NCBI GenBank assembly: GCA_003279005.1
Contig: QCBY01000010.1
Span: 1 to 42,294, forward strand
Length of the DNA stretch: 42,294 bases
Source of the DNA: Prochlorococcus sp. AG-347-J22
Lineage (GTDB): Bacteria > Cyanobacteriota > Cyanobacteriia > PCC-6307 > Cyanobiaceae
Direction: 5' to 3'
Part shown: positions 25,179 through 33,844 of the stretch, one piece after another
Layout: every line of letters starts with the position of its first letter
How positions within the stretch are numbered: the stretch's first letter is position 1
Position numbers and translations under genes: made by a program
Notes under the pieces: model-generated
Databases searched by the model: none
The model's input: the letters and a program-made list of their open reading frames with translations, nothing else
Told to the model about the DNA's origin: nothing

Positions 25179-26601
25179 AAGATTTCTAAATCCAATTTTA
25201 ATTTTTCCCCTTTGTTTATTCATTAATCCTCCAGAAACACTATTGAGTAAAACCAGAAATAATATTGAAGAAGTAATACAAGAGAACGAAAATCAAATAT
25301 TCCTTAATTATTCAGAAATAGAAAATATTATTTTAAAAAATAATCAAGAACTTAAAGCATTAGAAAATTTAGTTTATTCATCAACTTTTAATCTCTCGAG
25401 CAAAATTGCAAAAAGATATCCCTCATTGGATTTACAAGCCAGTGGATTACCAAAATATGTTGCGGGCAAAAACTATAGTAGTGCTTCTTCTACAACAAAA
25501 ACTTCCCAATTTTCATTAAATCCTTCACTTAATATTAAATTAGATTTAATAGATCCTCTAAGGGGATCTGAAATAAAAATAGCTAAAGATAATTATGCAA
25601 TAGCAAAAAACAATTATGAGATTAAAAAAAAGGATCTTTTGCAAGAAGCAAAATCTAGGTACCACAAACTCCAAAAATCTTTTCAAGATATCAAAAACAA
25701 ACAATTATCTCTTGATTTATCAACTACTAGTTTAAAAGATGCTCAATCAAAGTTTGATGCTGGAATAGGGACAAAATTTGAAGTGCTTGAAGCTGATGCA
25801 CAATTATCAAGAGATAGGCAATCCCTAAATGAAAAAAAAATTCAGAATCAAATAAACAAAATTGCATTAAGAGAAATTTTAAATTTAAAAGGAGATTTTG
25901 CAATTAATCAAAAGCAAAAGTTAATAGGTTTCTGGAATCATAAATTAAATAAGAATGTAAACGAAGGTTTAATTAATAGTCTTTCCCTAAAAAATATTAA
26001 TCTTAAAAAATCAATTAAACAAAATCAAGCAAATAATTTTTTGAATGCTTATAAACCAAATATTTACATCAGTAATACATTTACTAGTTCATTTTCTAAG
26101 GATGATTCATTCATAATTCAAATAGATTCTCCGAAATCTGGATCTTCATACACAAATACTATAAGCTTAAATTTTGGGTGGAATATTTTTGATGGTGGGC
26201 AAAATAGAAATTTATATAAATCTAGTAAAGCTGATTCTAAATCAGAAGATTACTCCTATAAAAATCTAGAGAATACTTTAAGAACTAATATTAATAAAGC
26301 GTATTTAAATTTAAAATTAAATGAAGAAAAAATCCTATCTTCTATGAAAGAAATATCCTCTACAAAAGAATCTCTTAGACTTGCGAGATTAAGATACGAC
26401 GTTGGAATATCTACATTGAAAGATGTCCTTACAAGACAAAAAGAGTTAAGTGATGCTAATTCAAAAAATATTAATGCTATTTATAATTACAATTTAAATT
26501 TGGATGAATTGGAAAGATTGACTTTTCTTGAAATAAGTAATACTTGTAATAATAATGAAAATTTCAAAACAAATGACATTCAATCTGTTTGTAATATTTG
26601 A
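25171..26601 (+). CDS. TolC-family outer-membrane channel
   Basis: 476 aa. The N-terminus MLRRFLNPILIFPLCLFINP is a signal peptide. Two internal repeats of the outer-membrane efflux-protein fold follow, each with an NxxL-type helix and the DVGISTLKDVLTRQKELSDA and DAGIGTKFEVLEADAQLSRD pairs, the family's most conserved segments. It likely forms the outer-membrane exit duct for a type I secretion or drug-efflux pump; the inner-membrane partners are not in this window. It overlaps the TIGR03279 gene upstream, and the IMPase start follows two bases after its stop. Confidence 0.85.
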   Translation: MLRRFLNPILIFPLCLFINPPETLLSKTRNNIEEVIQENENQIFLNYSEIENIILKNNQELKALENLVYSSTFNLSSKIAKRYPSLDLQASGLPKYVAGKNYSSASSTTKTSQFSLNPSLNIKLDLIDPLRGSEIKIAKDNYAIAKNNYEIKKKDLLQEAKSRYHKLQKSFQDIKNKQLSLDLSTTSLKDAQSKFDAGIGTKFEVLEADAQLSRDRQSLNEKKIQNQINKIALREILNLKGDFAINQKQKLIGFWNHKLNKNVNEGLINSLSLKNINLKKSIKQNQANNFLNAYKPNIYISNTFTSSFSKDDSFIIQIDSPKSGSSYTNTISLNFGWNIFDGGQNRNLYKSSKADSKSEDYSYKNLENTLRTNINKAYLNLKLNEEKILSSMKEISSTKESLRLARLRYDVGISTLKDVLTRQKELSDANSKNINAIYNYNLNLDELERLTFLEISNTCNNNENFKTNDIQSVCNI

Positions 26602-26603
26602 AT

Positions 26604-27404
26604 ATGAAAAAAAACCATTTAACCATTCAACAGTTAAAAGATTTAGATTCTTTATTTAAATTAGTTAGTTATCGGCAATTAAAAGATTTTGGCAATATCA
26701 GTGCAAGTAACAAATCAGATGGTTCATTAGTTACAAGTTGTGATTTATGGAGCGATAGAACGATTGTAGAAGCTCTATCAAAAATCGCCCCAGATGAAGG
26801 TGTCCTAAGTGAAGAGGGAGGGAAAATAGTTCCTAATACAAATGCTTATTGGATAGTAGATCCTCTTGATGGAACGACAAATTTTGCCGCAGGAATTCCA
26901 TATTGGTCTATATCCGTAGCAAGATTTGTAGATGGTAATCCTCAATCCTCTTTTTTAATCATTCCTACATTAAAAATGAAATTTATAGCAATTAAAGGGA
27001 AGGGTGTTTGGCTCAATAATAAGAAGATAGAAGTTAAGGAACATAATCAAAGAAGTGAATGTGTATCATTATGTAGTAGATCTATTAAAATTTTACAAAA
27101 AAAACCTAATTCTATATTTCCTGGGAAAATAAGACTTCTCGGTGTATCAAGTTTAAATTTAACGAGTGTTGCAATGGGTCAGACTTTTGGAGCTATAGAG
27201 TCAACTCCCAAAATATGGGATATTGCAGCAGCATGGCTATTACTTGAAGAACTAAATTGCACTATTGAATGGTTAGAAACAAGCCCCATGCATTTGGCTG
27301 CGGAACTGGACCTAAAAGATATTAATTTTCCCTTAATTGCTGCTTGGACAAAAGAAAAAATTAAAGTTTTAAGACCATGGGGTAATTTATTAATAGAAAA
27401 ATAG
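26604..27404 (+). CDS. inositol-monophosphatase-family phosphatase
   Basis: 266 aa from the ATG at 26604. Metal-binding motifs are SEEGG (Glu), WIVDPLDGTTNF (Asp pair) and STPKIWDIAAAW. These show a Mg-dependent, lithium-sensitive-type phosphatase fold. The true substrate in cyanobacteria may be inositol phosphate, fructose-1,6-bisphosphate or 3'-phosphoadenosine 5'-phosphate (CysQ-like); sequence alone does not decide. A TTG at 26598, overlapping the TolC-like stop, is an alternative start. It is the last gene of a three-gene run with TIGR03279 and TolC. Confidence 0.85.
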   Translation: MKKNHLTIQQLKDLDSLFKLVSYRQLKDFGNISASNKSDGSLVTSCDLWSDRTIVEALSKIAPDEGVLSEEGGKIVPNTNAYWIVDPLDGTTNFAAGIPYWSISVARFVDGNPQSSFLIIPTLKMKFIAIKGKGVWLNNKKIEVKEHNQRSECVSLCSRSIKILQKKPNSIFPGKIRLLGVSSLNLTSVAMGQTFGAIESTPKIWDIAAAWLLLEELNCTIEWLETSPMHLAAELDLKDINFPLIAAWTKEKIKVLRPWGNLLIEK

Positions 27405-27493
27405 TTTAATTATAAATTTATAAAATACTTGAAAAATATTCCTATTAGATACAATAAATAAGACTACGGGAGAAATATTTGAGAAGGATTAAT

Positions 27494-28411
27494 ATGCAGC
27501 GCAGTTCAACATGGATTATCAAAAGTTTATGGGGAGCTTGTGAAAGATGGAGTAAATCAGATTGTATTGATTTAAGTGCTGCTTTTGCTTATTACACACT
27601 TCAGTCTTTCTTTCCGATACTCCTCATTTCTCTTTCAATAGCGTCCTGGTTTCTTGGAAAGCAAGAAGGTTTAGATCAACAAATAATATCTGTTGCAGCT
27701 CAAATTTTGCCTCCATCTGTTGTTGAATTAGTTGAAACAACATTATTTAAATTAATTGATCAAGGATTTGGGGCTGGAATTTTAGGAGCAATGTTTTTAC
27801 TATTTACTGCAGGCAACGCCTACTTATCACTTCAACGAGGTTCAGATAGACTTTGGGAAGACCAGCTTCCCTCTCGGAGAGTAAACTTAAACTCTGCATG
27901 GCAAGAGCAAGCCTCAAAATTTCTTAGGAATAGAATTGAAGCTTTCTTTATAGTATTTTTTATAGGTTTGTTGATGGTAATAGATCAAATTAGTGCAAAT
28001 CTTAGAATGATTCCAACTACTGTTTTAGAAACTCTCTCAAATTCTAGTAATTTTTTCTCTGATTTCTTTATGAAATTACCACTCTTACAAGTTGGTCAAT
28101 TTGTTTTTCCATTTATGGGATTTTCATTAATGGCACTATTACTTCAAGCACTCTTACCAAGTAGAAAAGTTCCGTTAAAACCACTAATTCCAGGTTCCAT
28201 TCTCATTGGAATTGGTCTAACTACTCTTAATCTCGCCGTTAGTAAAAGTATCCTTTCTCTTGGGGTAAGATTTCAAGCCTATGGTTTTATTGGAGGTTTT
28301 TTAGTACTAACTTTATGGGTATGGCTACTAGGAGTTATTTTATATTTTGGACAATGTTGGAGTGTTGTTATAGCTAGTATGTCTCTAATAAATAGAAGAA
28401 GGAATAATTAA
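27494..28411 (+). CDS. YihY/BrkB-family membrane protein
   Basis: 305 aa with six membrane segments (near 35-57, 90-110, 140-165, 195-220, 235-255 and 265-290). DLSAAFAYYTLQSFFPILLI and GGFLVLTLWVWLLGVILYFG are characteristic of the YihY (old label: ribonuclease BN) family, whose function is unsettled. The ATG at 27494 is preceded by AAGGA with six bases of spacing; an upstream TTG at 27479 is rejected. A TTGAAA/TACAAT pair (27429-27434, 27450-27455) could be its promoter, although the spacing is only 15. Confidence 0.85.
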   Translation: MQRSSTWIIKSLWGACERWSKSDCIDLSAAFAYYTLQSFFPILLISLSIASWFLGKQEGLDQQIISVAAQILPPSVVELVETTLFKLIDQGFGAGILGAMFLLFTAGNAYLSLQRGSDRLWEDQLPSRRVNLNSAWQEQASKFLRNRIEAFFIVFFIGLLMVIDQISANLRMIPTTVLETLSNSSNFFSDFFMKLPLLQVGQFVFPFMGFSLMALLLQALLPSRKVPLKPLIPGSILIGIGLTTLNLAVSKSILSLGVRFQAYGFIGGFLVLTLWVWLLGVILYFGQCWSVVIASMSLINRRRNN

Positions 28412-28417
28412 TTTATC

Positions 28418-28440
28418 AATAAAAATATGATATTTTTATT
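28418..28440. repeat. AT-only inverted repeat between two genes
   Basis: AATAAAAATA and TATTTTTATT pair perfectly over 10 bp around TGA, immediately before the gene at 28443. The lack of G or C makes it a weak terminator at best; it could be a terminator for the upstream gene or chance in AT-rich DNA. Confidence 0.3.
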
Positions 28441-28442
28441 AA

Positions 28443-28769
28443 ATGAACAAAAATTTATTAATCTATTCTTCAATATTTATAATAGTTATTCCCATTTTTG
28501 GACTTAATTTTTTATTACATTTGATAGGTAATATTTTACTACTTATATTTTTAGTTCCTCTTTTAATACTTTTGATAACGTTGATAAGTTTTAATACTTT
28601 AAAATCTAAAGTCAATATTTGTAATCAATGTGGGAATATAACATTAGGAGAAGGAAAAACCTGCCTAAGTTGTGGCGCAGATTTAAATGTTGTAAGTTCA
28701 AATAACTTCGAAAACTCTAAAAACCCTGGTGAAACAACTATTGAAGTAAAAGCGGAAGAAGTTAAATGA
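28443..28769 (+). CDS. small membrane protein with a zinc-ribbon motif
   Basis: 108 aa. Two hydrophobic segments cover about residues 5-25 and 29-48. A soluble zinc ribbon follows (about 58-80) with C-x2-C (CNQCGN) and C-x2-C (CLSCGA). The tail is acidic (EVKAEEVK). The layout of two helices plus a cytoplasmic zinc ribbon suggests a membrane-anchored adapter; no family is recognised. It has no clear ribosome binding site. Confidence 0.75.
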   Translation: MNKNLLIYSSIFIIVIPIFGLNFLLHLIGNILLLIFLVPLLILLITLISFNTLKSKVNICNQCGNITLGEGKTCLSCGADLNVVSSNNFENSKNPGETTIEVKAEEVK

Positions 28770-28796
28770 TTAAACTAAAAATTAATCAATAAAGTT

Positions 28797-28943
28797 TTAA
28801 CCAATTCCAATCTGTCTAAGAATACTTTGACCTGTGATCAATTCTGTACCTAAACCAATCAATATGCCTAGCATGGCCATTCTTCCATTCCATGTTTCTG
28901 CAAAATTAACAAAACCAAATCTTTGTTGATTATCCTCATTCAT
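28797..28943 (-). CDS. hli: high-light-inducible protein (HLIP)
   Basis: 48 aa: MNEDNQQRFGFVNFAETWNG then RMAMLGILIGLGTELITGQS then ILRQIGIG. The single chlorophyll-binding helix carries the E-x2-N-G-R-x-A-M-x-G motif. HLIPs bind pigments and protect photosystem assembly under light or other stress; Prochlorococcus has many copies, some in islands or phages. This sequence resembles the core, cyanobacterium-type HLIPs. Its minus-strand stop lies 27 bases after the stop of the zinc-ribbon gene, so the two are convergent. Confidence 0.93.
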   Translation of the reverse strand: MNEDNQQRFGFVNFAETWNGRMAMLGILIGLGTELITGQSILRQIGIG

Positions 28944-29013
28944 AATAGTTTTATAGTTTGAATTGTTTTATTTTAGCGCTCGAAGGTAAGATTTATGAAA
29001 AATAAATTAAGAG

Positions 29014-29397
29014 TTATCTAACATGTTTGATTCCATCAACAGGCTTATATTGATCTCCAGTTAATTCTTCATAAATGATAGCTGGTAATCCAGTCTCAAA
29101 CATAGTTTGAAGTGCTTCTTTGAGCATTGGATTCCAACCCCCAGTACTAACTTTTCCATGTCTGACAGTCCAATCCCAAGTTCCTTGAAGATCTCTAGGC
29201 ATTCTGCCATCTCTATCCCTTCTGGCAACTAAATCAAGAGATTCCACTAGACCAACAATTACTGGATTTTTTCCATAAGAAGGAGTTAAGCTTAACTCCA
29301 GTCTAACGGGGTCATCTTTAACCATTTTGAGACGAAACCTGGGTGGTAATTTTAGCGTTCTTATTACTCCAGAAACAATTTTGGTTCTTAATTCCAA
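29014..29397 (-). CDS. conserved cyanobacterial protein of unknown function
   Basis: 127 aa with a well-structured, conserved-looking sequence: KIVSGVIRTLKLPPRFRLKM at the start, LVESLDLVARRDRDGRMPRD, a WDWTVRHGKVSTGGWNP block and an ending ELTGDQYKPVDGIKHVR. It resembles proteins I associate with marine picocyanobacteria, but I cannot name the family. It has no signal peptide and no membrane segment. It follows the DUF2973 gene by 32 bases on the same strand. Confidence 0.8.
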   Translation of the reverse strand: MELRTKIVSGVIRTLKLPPRFRLKMVKDDPVRLELSLTPSYGKNPVIVGLVESLDLVARRDRDGRMPRDLQGTWDWTVRHGKVSTGGWNPMLKEALQTMFETGLPAIIYEELTGDQYKPVDGIKHVR

Positions 29398-29429
29398 TTT
29401 TTTTTTCCTTTTAAATTAATAACTAAAAT

Positions 29430-29693
29430 TTAGTCAGTTGTAGTTCCTTTCTCTTCTAGAGAAGAATCTGTATCATTAGAGAATCTTACAGTCAATAATT
29501 CTTCCTTAGTTATGTTTCCAGATTTATCAAGGAGTTCAGGATGAATAGTGTACTTTTTTTGTCTGATATTAGTAGTAAAGGGTCGATTCTTCTCTTTATC
29601 AAATGTGCTCCAACCATTTGACATTACTTTAAATGCTTTCCAAACTAGATAAGTTAGAGCTGCTGAATAAATTATTGGGAATAAGAAAGACAT
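29430..29693 (-). CDS. DUF2973-like small membrane-anchored protein
   Basis: 87 aa. One N-terminal membrane helix (about 3-22) is followed by a soluble part with YTIHPELLDKSGNITKEELL, the H-P-E-L-L-D-x-x-G motif I associate with DUF2973 in cyanobacteria. Function unknown. It is upstream of, and probably co-transcribed with, the gene at 29014. Confidence 0.68.
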   Translation of the reverse strand: MSFLFPIIYSAALTYLVWKAFKVMSNGWSTFDKEKNRPFTTNIRQKKYTIHPELLDKSGNITKEELLTVRFSNDTDSSLEEKGTTTD

Positions 29694-29830
29694 TAGACTT
29701 ATTTTTTTTTATAGGATTATGATAGCTTGAAAAAAATTAAATTAGCTATTTTTAGTGAAAGAAATTCTAGTGATCACCAAATAATTTCAGATAATTATAT
29801 ACTTATTATTAATTGGGTAAAGCTTCACTA

Positions 29831-30982
29831 ATGTTTTTGAGTGATTTAATACAAATAAAATCAAAAAAATCAGCTGTTAAAATATTACTATTTTTTTCAT
29901 TTCTAACACATGTCTTAATAAACAAATCAAATATAATATCCCAGCCGCTTACAAATCAAAATCTTGATAAAGAATCTAAAATTTCAAGCATATCTTTCAT
30001 AACAAAAGCAGTAAAAAGAACAGGGGCTTCTGTAGTAACTATTGACTCACAAAAATTTGTAAAGAATAAACAATTTTCGCGAAATTCAAGAATTTTCTTA
30101 GACCCTTATTTTGAAAGATTTTTTGGCTTAGAAATTCCTTCTGATAATCCACCTAGAATAGAACAAAGTCAAGGAAGTGGTTTTATATTCGAAGATGGTC
30201 TTGTAATGACTAATGCTCATGTTGTTAATGGATCGCAAAACTTAGTTGTTGGATTATCAAATGGAGCAAAATATAAAGGAAAGTTAATAGGGCAAGATGT
30301 ACTGACTGATTTAGCCGTTATTAAACTTGAAGGGGAAGGCCCTTGGCCAAAAGCAATATTAGGTGATTCATCAAAAATAGAAGTTGGAGATTGGGCAATA
30401 GCTGTTGGTAATCCTTTTGGATTAGAAAATACAGTGACTCTGGGTATAATTAGCAATTTAAAAAGAAATGTATCCCAATTAGGCATATATGACAAAAAAT
30501 TTGAATTGATTCAGACGGACGCTGCAATCAACCCTGGTAATTCTGGGGGTCCGTTACTAAATAGTGAGGGCGAAGTAATTGGAATCAATACTCTGATTCG
30601 ATCAGGTCCTGGGGCAGGGTTAAGTTTTGCAATTCCAATCAATAAAGCTAAAAATATAGCTTCACAACTAATCAAAAACGGAAGAGTTATTCATCCTATG
30701 ATTGGAATAAATTTAACAGACGAAACTTACTTTGAAAGTAATCAAAGTATCGTAAAAGTTGGCTATGTTGTCCCAAATAGTCCTGCCGATAAAAGTGGGA
30801 TCCTTATCAATGATATAATATTAAAAGTAGGTAAAAAGGATATAAATAATTCATCAGATGTGGTCAATGAAATAAGTAAAAATGGAATTAATAAGTCTAT
30901 AAATATAATTTTAAAAAGAAAAAATAATATTATTAAATTAAAAGTTAAACCGACTGATATTAAGAATTTATCAAGAAAATAA
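29831..30982 (+). CDS. HtrA/Deg-type serine protease with PDZ domain
   Basis: Degrades or refolds damaged proteins in the periplasm or lumen. 383 aa from the ATG at 29831; a TTG at 29813 is the alternative. An uncleaved or signal helix is at about 14-27 (ILLFFSFLTHVLI). The catalytic triad is His in MTNAHVV, Asp in DLAVIKL and Ser in NPGNSGGPLL. One PDZ domain (about 285-370) has the VGYVVPNSPADKSGILINDI segment, as in HhoA/HhoB/HtrA of cyanobacteria. It is divergent from DUF2973. Confidence 0.92.
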   Translation: MFLSDLIQIKSKKSAVKILLFFSFLTHVLINKSNIISQPLTNQNLDKESKISSISFITKAVKRTGASVVTIDSQKFVKNKQFSRNSRIFLDPYFERFFGLEIPSDNPPRIEQSQGSGFIFEDGLVMTNAHVVNGSQNLVVGLSNGAKYKGKLIGQDVLTDLAVIKLEGEGPWPKAILGDSSKIEVGDWAIAVGNPFGLENTVTLGIISNLKRNVSQLGIYDKKFELIQTDAAINPGNSGGPLLNSEGEVIGINTLIRSGPGAGLSFAIPINKAKNIASQLIKNGRVIHPMIGINLTDETYFESNQSIVKVGYVVPNSPADKSGILINDIILKVGKKDINNSSDVVNEISKNGINKSINIILKRKNNIIKLKVKPTDIKNLSRK

Positions 30983-30992
30983 GTTTTTATAC

Positions 30993-31130
30993 CTAATCAT
31001 CTCTAAGTATTTCTACACATTTAGAGATGCAAATTCCATCATTTATATCACAACAGGAAATACATTCAAAATAACTTTCTACTGGATCAGAAGAAAAATA
31101 ATTGCTTTCTTTTAAATCAAACTTTTTCAT
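30993..31130 (-). CDS. 45-aa cysteine-rich microprotein with twin CX3C
   Basis: The minus strand encodes MKKFDLKESNYFSSDPVESY followed by FECISCCDINDGICISKC and VEILRDD, ending at TAG 30993-30995. The cysteines form C-x3-C, six residues, C-x3-C, with one extra Cys inside the first pair. A similar short family (roughly YxECIxxC...CVxRCVEIL) is common in cyanobacteria, so a real gene is likely. The twin CX3C could form a disulfide-bonded helical hairpin or bind a metal; no function is known to me. There is no clear Shine-Dalgarno sequence. It is convergent with htrA, 10 bases away. Confidence 0.65.
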   Translation of the reverse strand: MKKFDLKESNYFSSDPVESYFECISCCDINDGICISKCVEILRDD

Positions 31131-31293
31131 AAGTTTTTTTAATGAAATAAATTCGTAGTTAATACATTAATCAAACGAATGCAATGTGTAAAGATAAATA
31201 AGTGATCTTACCTAGGGGATTGTAAAGTTTTCTCAAACCATTATTTATGAATTAGAAAATTACAAATAAAACTCAATAGAAATTTTTATGTAG

Positions 31294-32916
31294 TTATTTT
31301 ATAATCCTTTTTTTCTCTAAAAAGTATTCATAATTGCCATTAAAAGATAATATTTTAGAATCCTTAATTTCAATAATTCTGTTTGCGACTTTGGAAATAA
31401 AATATCTATCATGCGAAATGATAAAAACTGTCCCTTTATAATTATTAATTGCAAGTTCTAAATTCTCTTTAGTTTGAAGATCTAAATGGTTTGTAGGTTC
31501 ATCTAGGAGTAAAAAATTACTGGGATTCATAATCATCAAAGCCAATGCTAATCTTGCTTTTTCACCCCCGCTAAGTTGTTCAACATATTTAAAAACAGAA
31601 TTATTATAAAATCCAAATCCTCCTAAAAATGTCCTTACTTTTTGTTGCGACCATTCTGGTGCTTTTTCATATATTAAATCTATTACTTGTTTCTCAATAG
31701 CAAGGGCTTCAGACTGATTCTGCTCATAATAGCTTGTAATTATATTGTGTTTACCCAAAGTAATTTCTCCTATTTCAGGTTTAATTTTTTTCATAATCAA
31801 CTTAAGCAAAGTAGATTTACCACATCCATTTGGACCTAAAATTGCTATTTTTTCTCCGGCAAAAACCTTTAAATTTACATCAAAAAAAAGTATTTTTTCT
31901 TCAAAGCTATGAGATAAATTCTTAATTTGAAGAACTAATTTACCAGAGCGAGGACAATCTGGAAAATTAAATGAAGGGAATTTTTTTATTGAAATAGGTG
32001 CATCAATTTTTGAAATCTTTTTTAATTGTTTTTCCCTGCTTTTAGCCTGTGTACTCCTTGTTGCACTGGCACGAAATCTTTCAATATATTTCTTTTGTAT
32101 TTCCATCTCTTTTTGCTGCAAATCAAAAGCTTTTTTTTGAGATTCCTCATTTAAAGATTTTTGCTCGACAAAAAAAGAATAATTCCCATTATATGTTTCT
32201 GAAATTCCCCTTTCTATAAAAATAATCTTTTTACATAATTTATCTAATAAATATCTATCATGACTAATTAAAATGATTGCTATTTTCAAAGAGATTAAAT
32301 ACTCTTCTAGCCAAAAAATTGTTTCCAAATCTAAATGATTAGTTGGCTCGTCCAGTAAAAGTAAATCAGGTTTTTGCAAAATAATTTTTCCAAGAGCTAC
32401 TTTCATCTGCCATCCCCCGGATAAATTAACTAGTAGTTTGTCAGCATCTTTCGGAGAAAAGCCTAGTTTTGGTAATATTTTCTCTACTTCTGCCTGCATT
32501 TGATAGCCACCTAAAACTTCAAATTTATCTTGATATTTAGCCAACTGATTTACAAGGTTGTCAAGTTTTTCAGAATCCTTACTTGAATCTAATAATTTCA
32601 TTTGATTTTCAATTTCTGTAAGTTTATTTGCAACTAATTTAATATCTTTAAAAGAACTTTCTAATTCCTCTCTTACTGTTCGATTTGAATTGCAATCCAA
32701 CTCCTGCTTTAAGTGGGAAATCTTAGGGGTTCCTTCCTTTAAAACTAATCCACTAGTTTGATCTTCCTCTCCAATTAAGATCTTAAATTGAGTGGATTTA
32801 CCTGCCCCATTAGATCCAACTAAGCCAATTTTTTCTCCCTTTCTAATCTCCCAATTAATATTTTTTAAAACAACATCAGTGGAGTATATTTTGCTTATGT
32901 TATCAAATCTAATCAC
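31294..32916 (-). CDS. ABC-F family ATPase
   Basis: 540 aa with two nucleotide-binding domains and no membrane segment, so a ribosome-acting ABC-F protein rather than a transporter. Walker A sequences are GSNGAGKST (about 36-44) and GPNGCGKST (about 351-359). The signatures are LSGGWQMK and LSGGEKAR, with Walker B LLLDEPTNHLD in both halves. The linker between domains is charged (KSREKQLKK). It belongs near Uup/EttA-like or translation-factor ABC-F proteins; the subgroup is not resolved here. Confidence 0.92.
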   Translation of the reverse strand: MIRFDNISKIYSTDVVLKNINWEIRKGEKIGLVGSNGAGKSTQFKILIGEEDQTSGLVLKEGTPKISHLKQELDCNSNRTVREELESSFKDIKLVANKLTEIENQMKLLDSSKDSEKLDNLVNQLAKYQDKFEVLGGYQMQAEVEKILPKLGFSPKDADKLLVNLSGGWQMKVALGKIILQKPDLLLLDEPTNHLDLETIFWLEEYLISLKIAIILISHDRYLLDKLCKKIIFIERGISETYNGNYSFFVEQKSLNEESQKKAFDLQQKEMEIQKKYIERFRASATRSTQAKSREKQLKKISKIDAPISIKKFPSFNFPDCPRSGKLVLQIKNLSHSFEEKILFFDVNLKVFAGEKIAILGPNGCGKSTLLKLIMKKIKPEIGEITLGKHNIITSYYEQNQSEALAIEKQVIDLIYEKAPEWSQQKVRTFLGGFGFYNNSVFKYVEQLSGGEKARLALALMIMNPSNFLLLDEPTNHLDLQTKENLELAINNYKGTVFIISHDRYFISKVANRIIEIKDSKILSFNGNYEYFLEKKRIIK

Positions 32917-32984
32917 TTTAAAAAATTGAATTTACAAATTAAAGACTTTTACCAAAAAAATTTTTTGTGGAATAAAATTATCCT

Positions 32985-33158
32985 ATGAAAAGAATAGAAC
33001 AAATTGTAGTGATTTTCATAGCTGCAGCACTAGCTATACCAAGTTATTGGTTTTTTTGGACATTAGCTGGTGGTGGTGGATATAACAAAAGAGTAACTCC
33101 ATTAAAAAATGAAGATAATACCTCTAAACCATTTACTAAAGACCTCCTCGAGCCTTAA
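32985..33158 (+). CDS. 57-aa single-helix membrane protein
   Basis: MKRIEQIVVIFIAAALAIPS continues through YWFFWTLAGGGGYNKRVTPL to a polar tail. One N-terminal membrane helix (about 6-27) anchors a short soluble tail, giving an outside-facing or stromal peptide. The family is not recognised. Its 3' end overlaps the convergent gene at 33136 by 23 bases. It is divergent from the ABC-F gene across 68 bases. Confidence 0.65.
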   Translation: MKRIEQIVVIFIAAALAIPSYWFFWTLAGGGGYNKRVTPLKNEDNTSKPFTKDLLEP

Positions 33159-33366
33159 TTAACCACATTTTAGTTGCTGCGTCATCAACAGTTTCCAAAT
33201 ATTCGACAACCTCTTCTTTAGTTACTCGTATATCTACTTCTCTACCAATCTCGCAGATTTTTTCTAGAGCTAACTTTGGATTATTTAAAGCAATTAAAAA
33301 TAAACTTTGCTTTTTTTTAGAGTCGTTCGAAATTAAATTATAGAGTTTTTCAGCATTACTATTCAT
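33136..33366 (-). CDS. Nif11-like small protein ending in a GG motif
   Basis: 76 aa. The pattern of short helices (NAEKLYNLISNDSKKKQSLF then NNPKLALEKICEIGREVDIR then VTKEEVVEYLETVDD) follows the Nif11 leader-like domain found in marine picocyanobacteria. The sequence ends WLIKARGGL, with a Gly-Gly near the end as in leader peptides, but no core peptide follows. Function unknown; resemblance to Nif11 is by pattern, not by a search. Confidence 0.6.
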   Translation of the reverse strand: MNSNAEKLYNLISNDSKKKQSLFLIALNNPKLALEKICEIGREVDIRVTKEEVVEYLETVDDAATKMWLIKARGGL

Positions 33367-33401
33367 CAGTTTTTATTAATTCATATCACTAGAATATTCC
33401 C

Positions 33402-33740
33402 TCAGGCTACATTTTGTTCTTTATGTTGCTTTATAGATAAATCATAATCATTATCTTTTATTTCTTTAGCTGAGGCATCCATCATACTTCTAGCATCCAA
33501 ACACAAAACCTTTCTTAGCTTTGCAAAATTAGCAGCATGAGATACCCTTCCTTCTTTTTGGGCATAGTATTCAGAACGCTGAAGAATTTGATGAAGATGT
33601 GTCAATAAATACGGACTAATCACTGCTGAAACTAATACGTCACTATTTTCATTGTGTGAGGAATCAGATTGTATTAATTTTTTTTTCTTTTTATCAATAT
33701 TTGATCTTTGGGACGAATCAAGTTTTCTTGAATTTTTCAT
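33402..33740 (-). CDS. conserved hypothetical protein
   Basis: 112 aa. A lysine- and serine-rich, disordered-looking N-terminus (about 1-33) precedes a helical core with LVSAVISPYLLTHLHQILQR and RVSHAANFAKLRKVLCLDAR. No family is recognised. It sits 36 bases upstream of the Nif11-like gene on the same strand, so co-transcription is likely, and it diverges from the RHH gene. Confidence 0.65.
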   Translation of the reverse strand: MKNSRKLDSSQRSNIDKKKKKLIQSDSSHNENSDVLVSAVISPYLLTHLHQILQRSEYYAQKEGRVSHAANFAKLRKVLCLDARSMMDASAKEIKDNDYDLSIKQHKEQNVA

Positions 33741-33817
33741 AATGTAAGCAATAAACTAATTAGTCAAAGGCATCTATATCCTTACTAATAATATACACAA
33801 AGATACTATCCTTGACT

Positions 33818-33844
33818 AACTGTGTATACTTATAAGTAACAGTT
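33818..33844. promoter_or_regulatory. candidate operator: nested inverted repeat before the RHH gene
   Basis: AACTGT (33818-33823) and ACAGTT (33839-33844) flank a perfect 10-bp palindrome ACTTATAAGT (33828-33837). A TTGACT at 33812-33817 immediately precedes it and could be a -35 box. The position, 15-40 bases before an RHH-type regulator, is classic for autoregulation, and the divergent gene at 33740 could share it. Confidence 0.5.
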
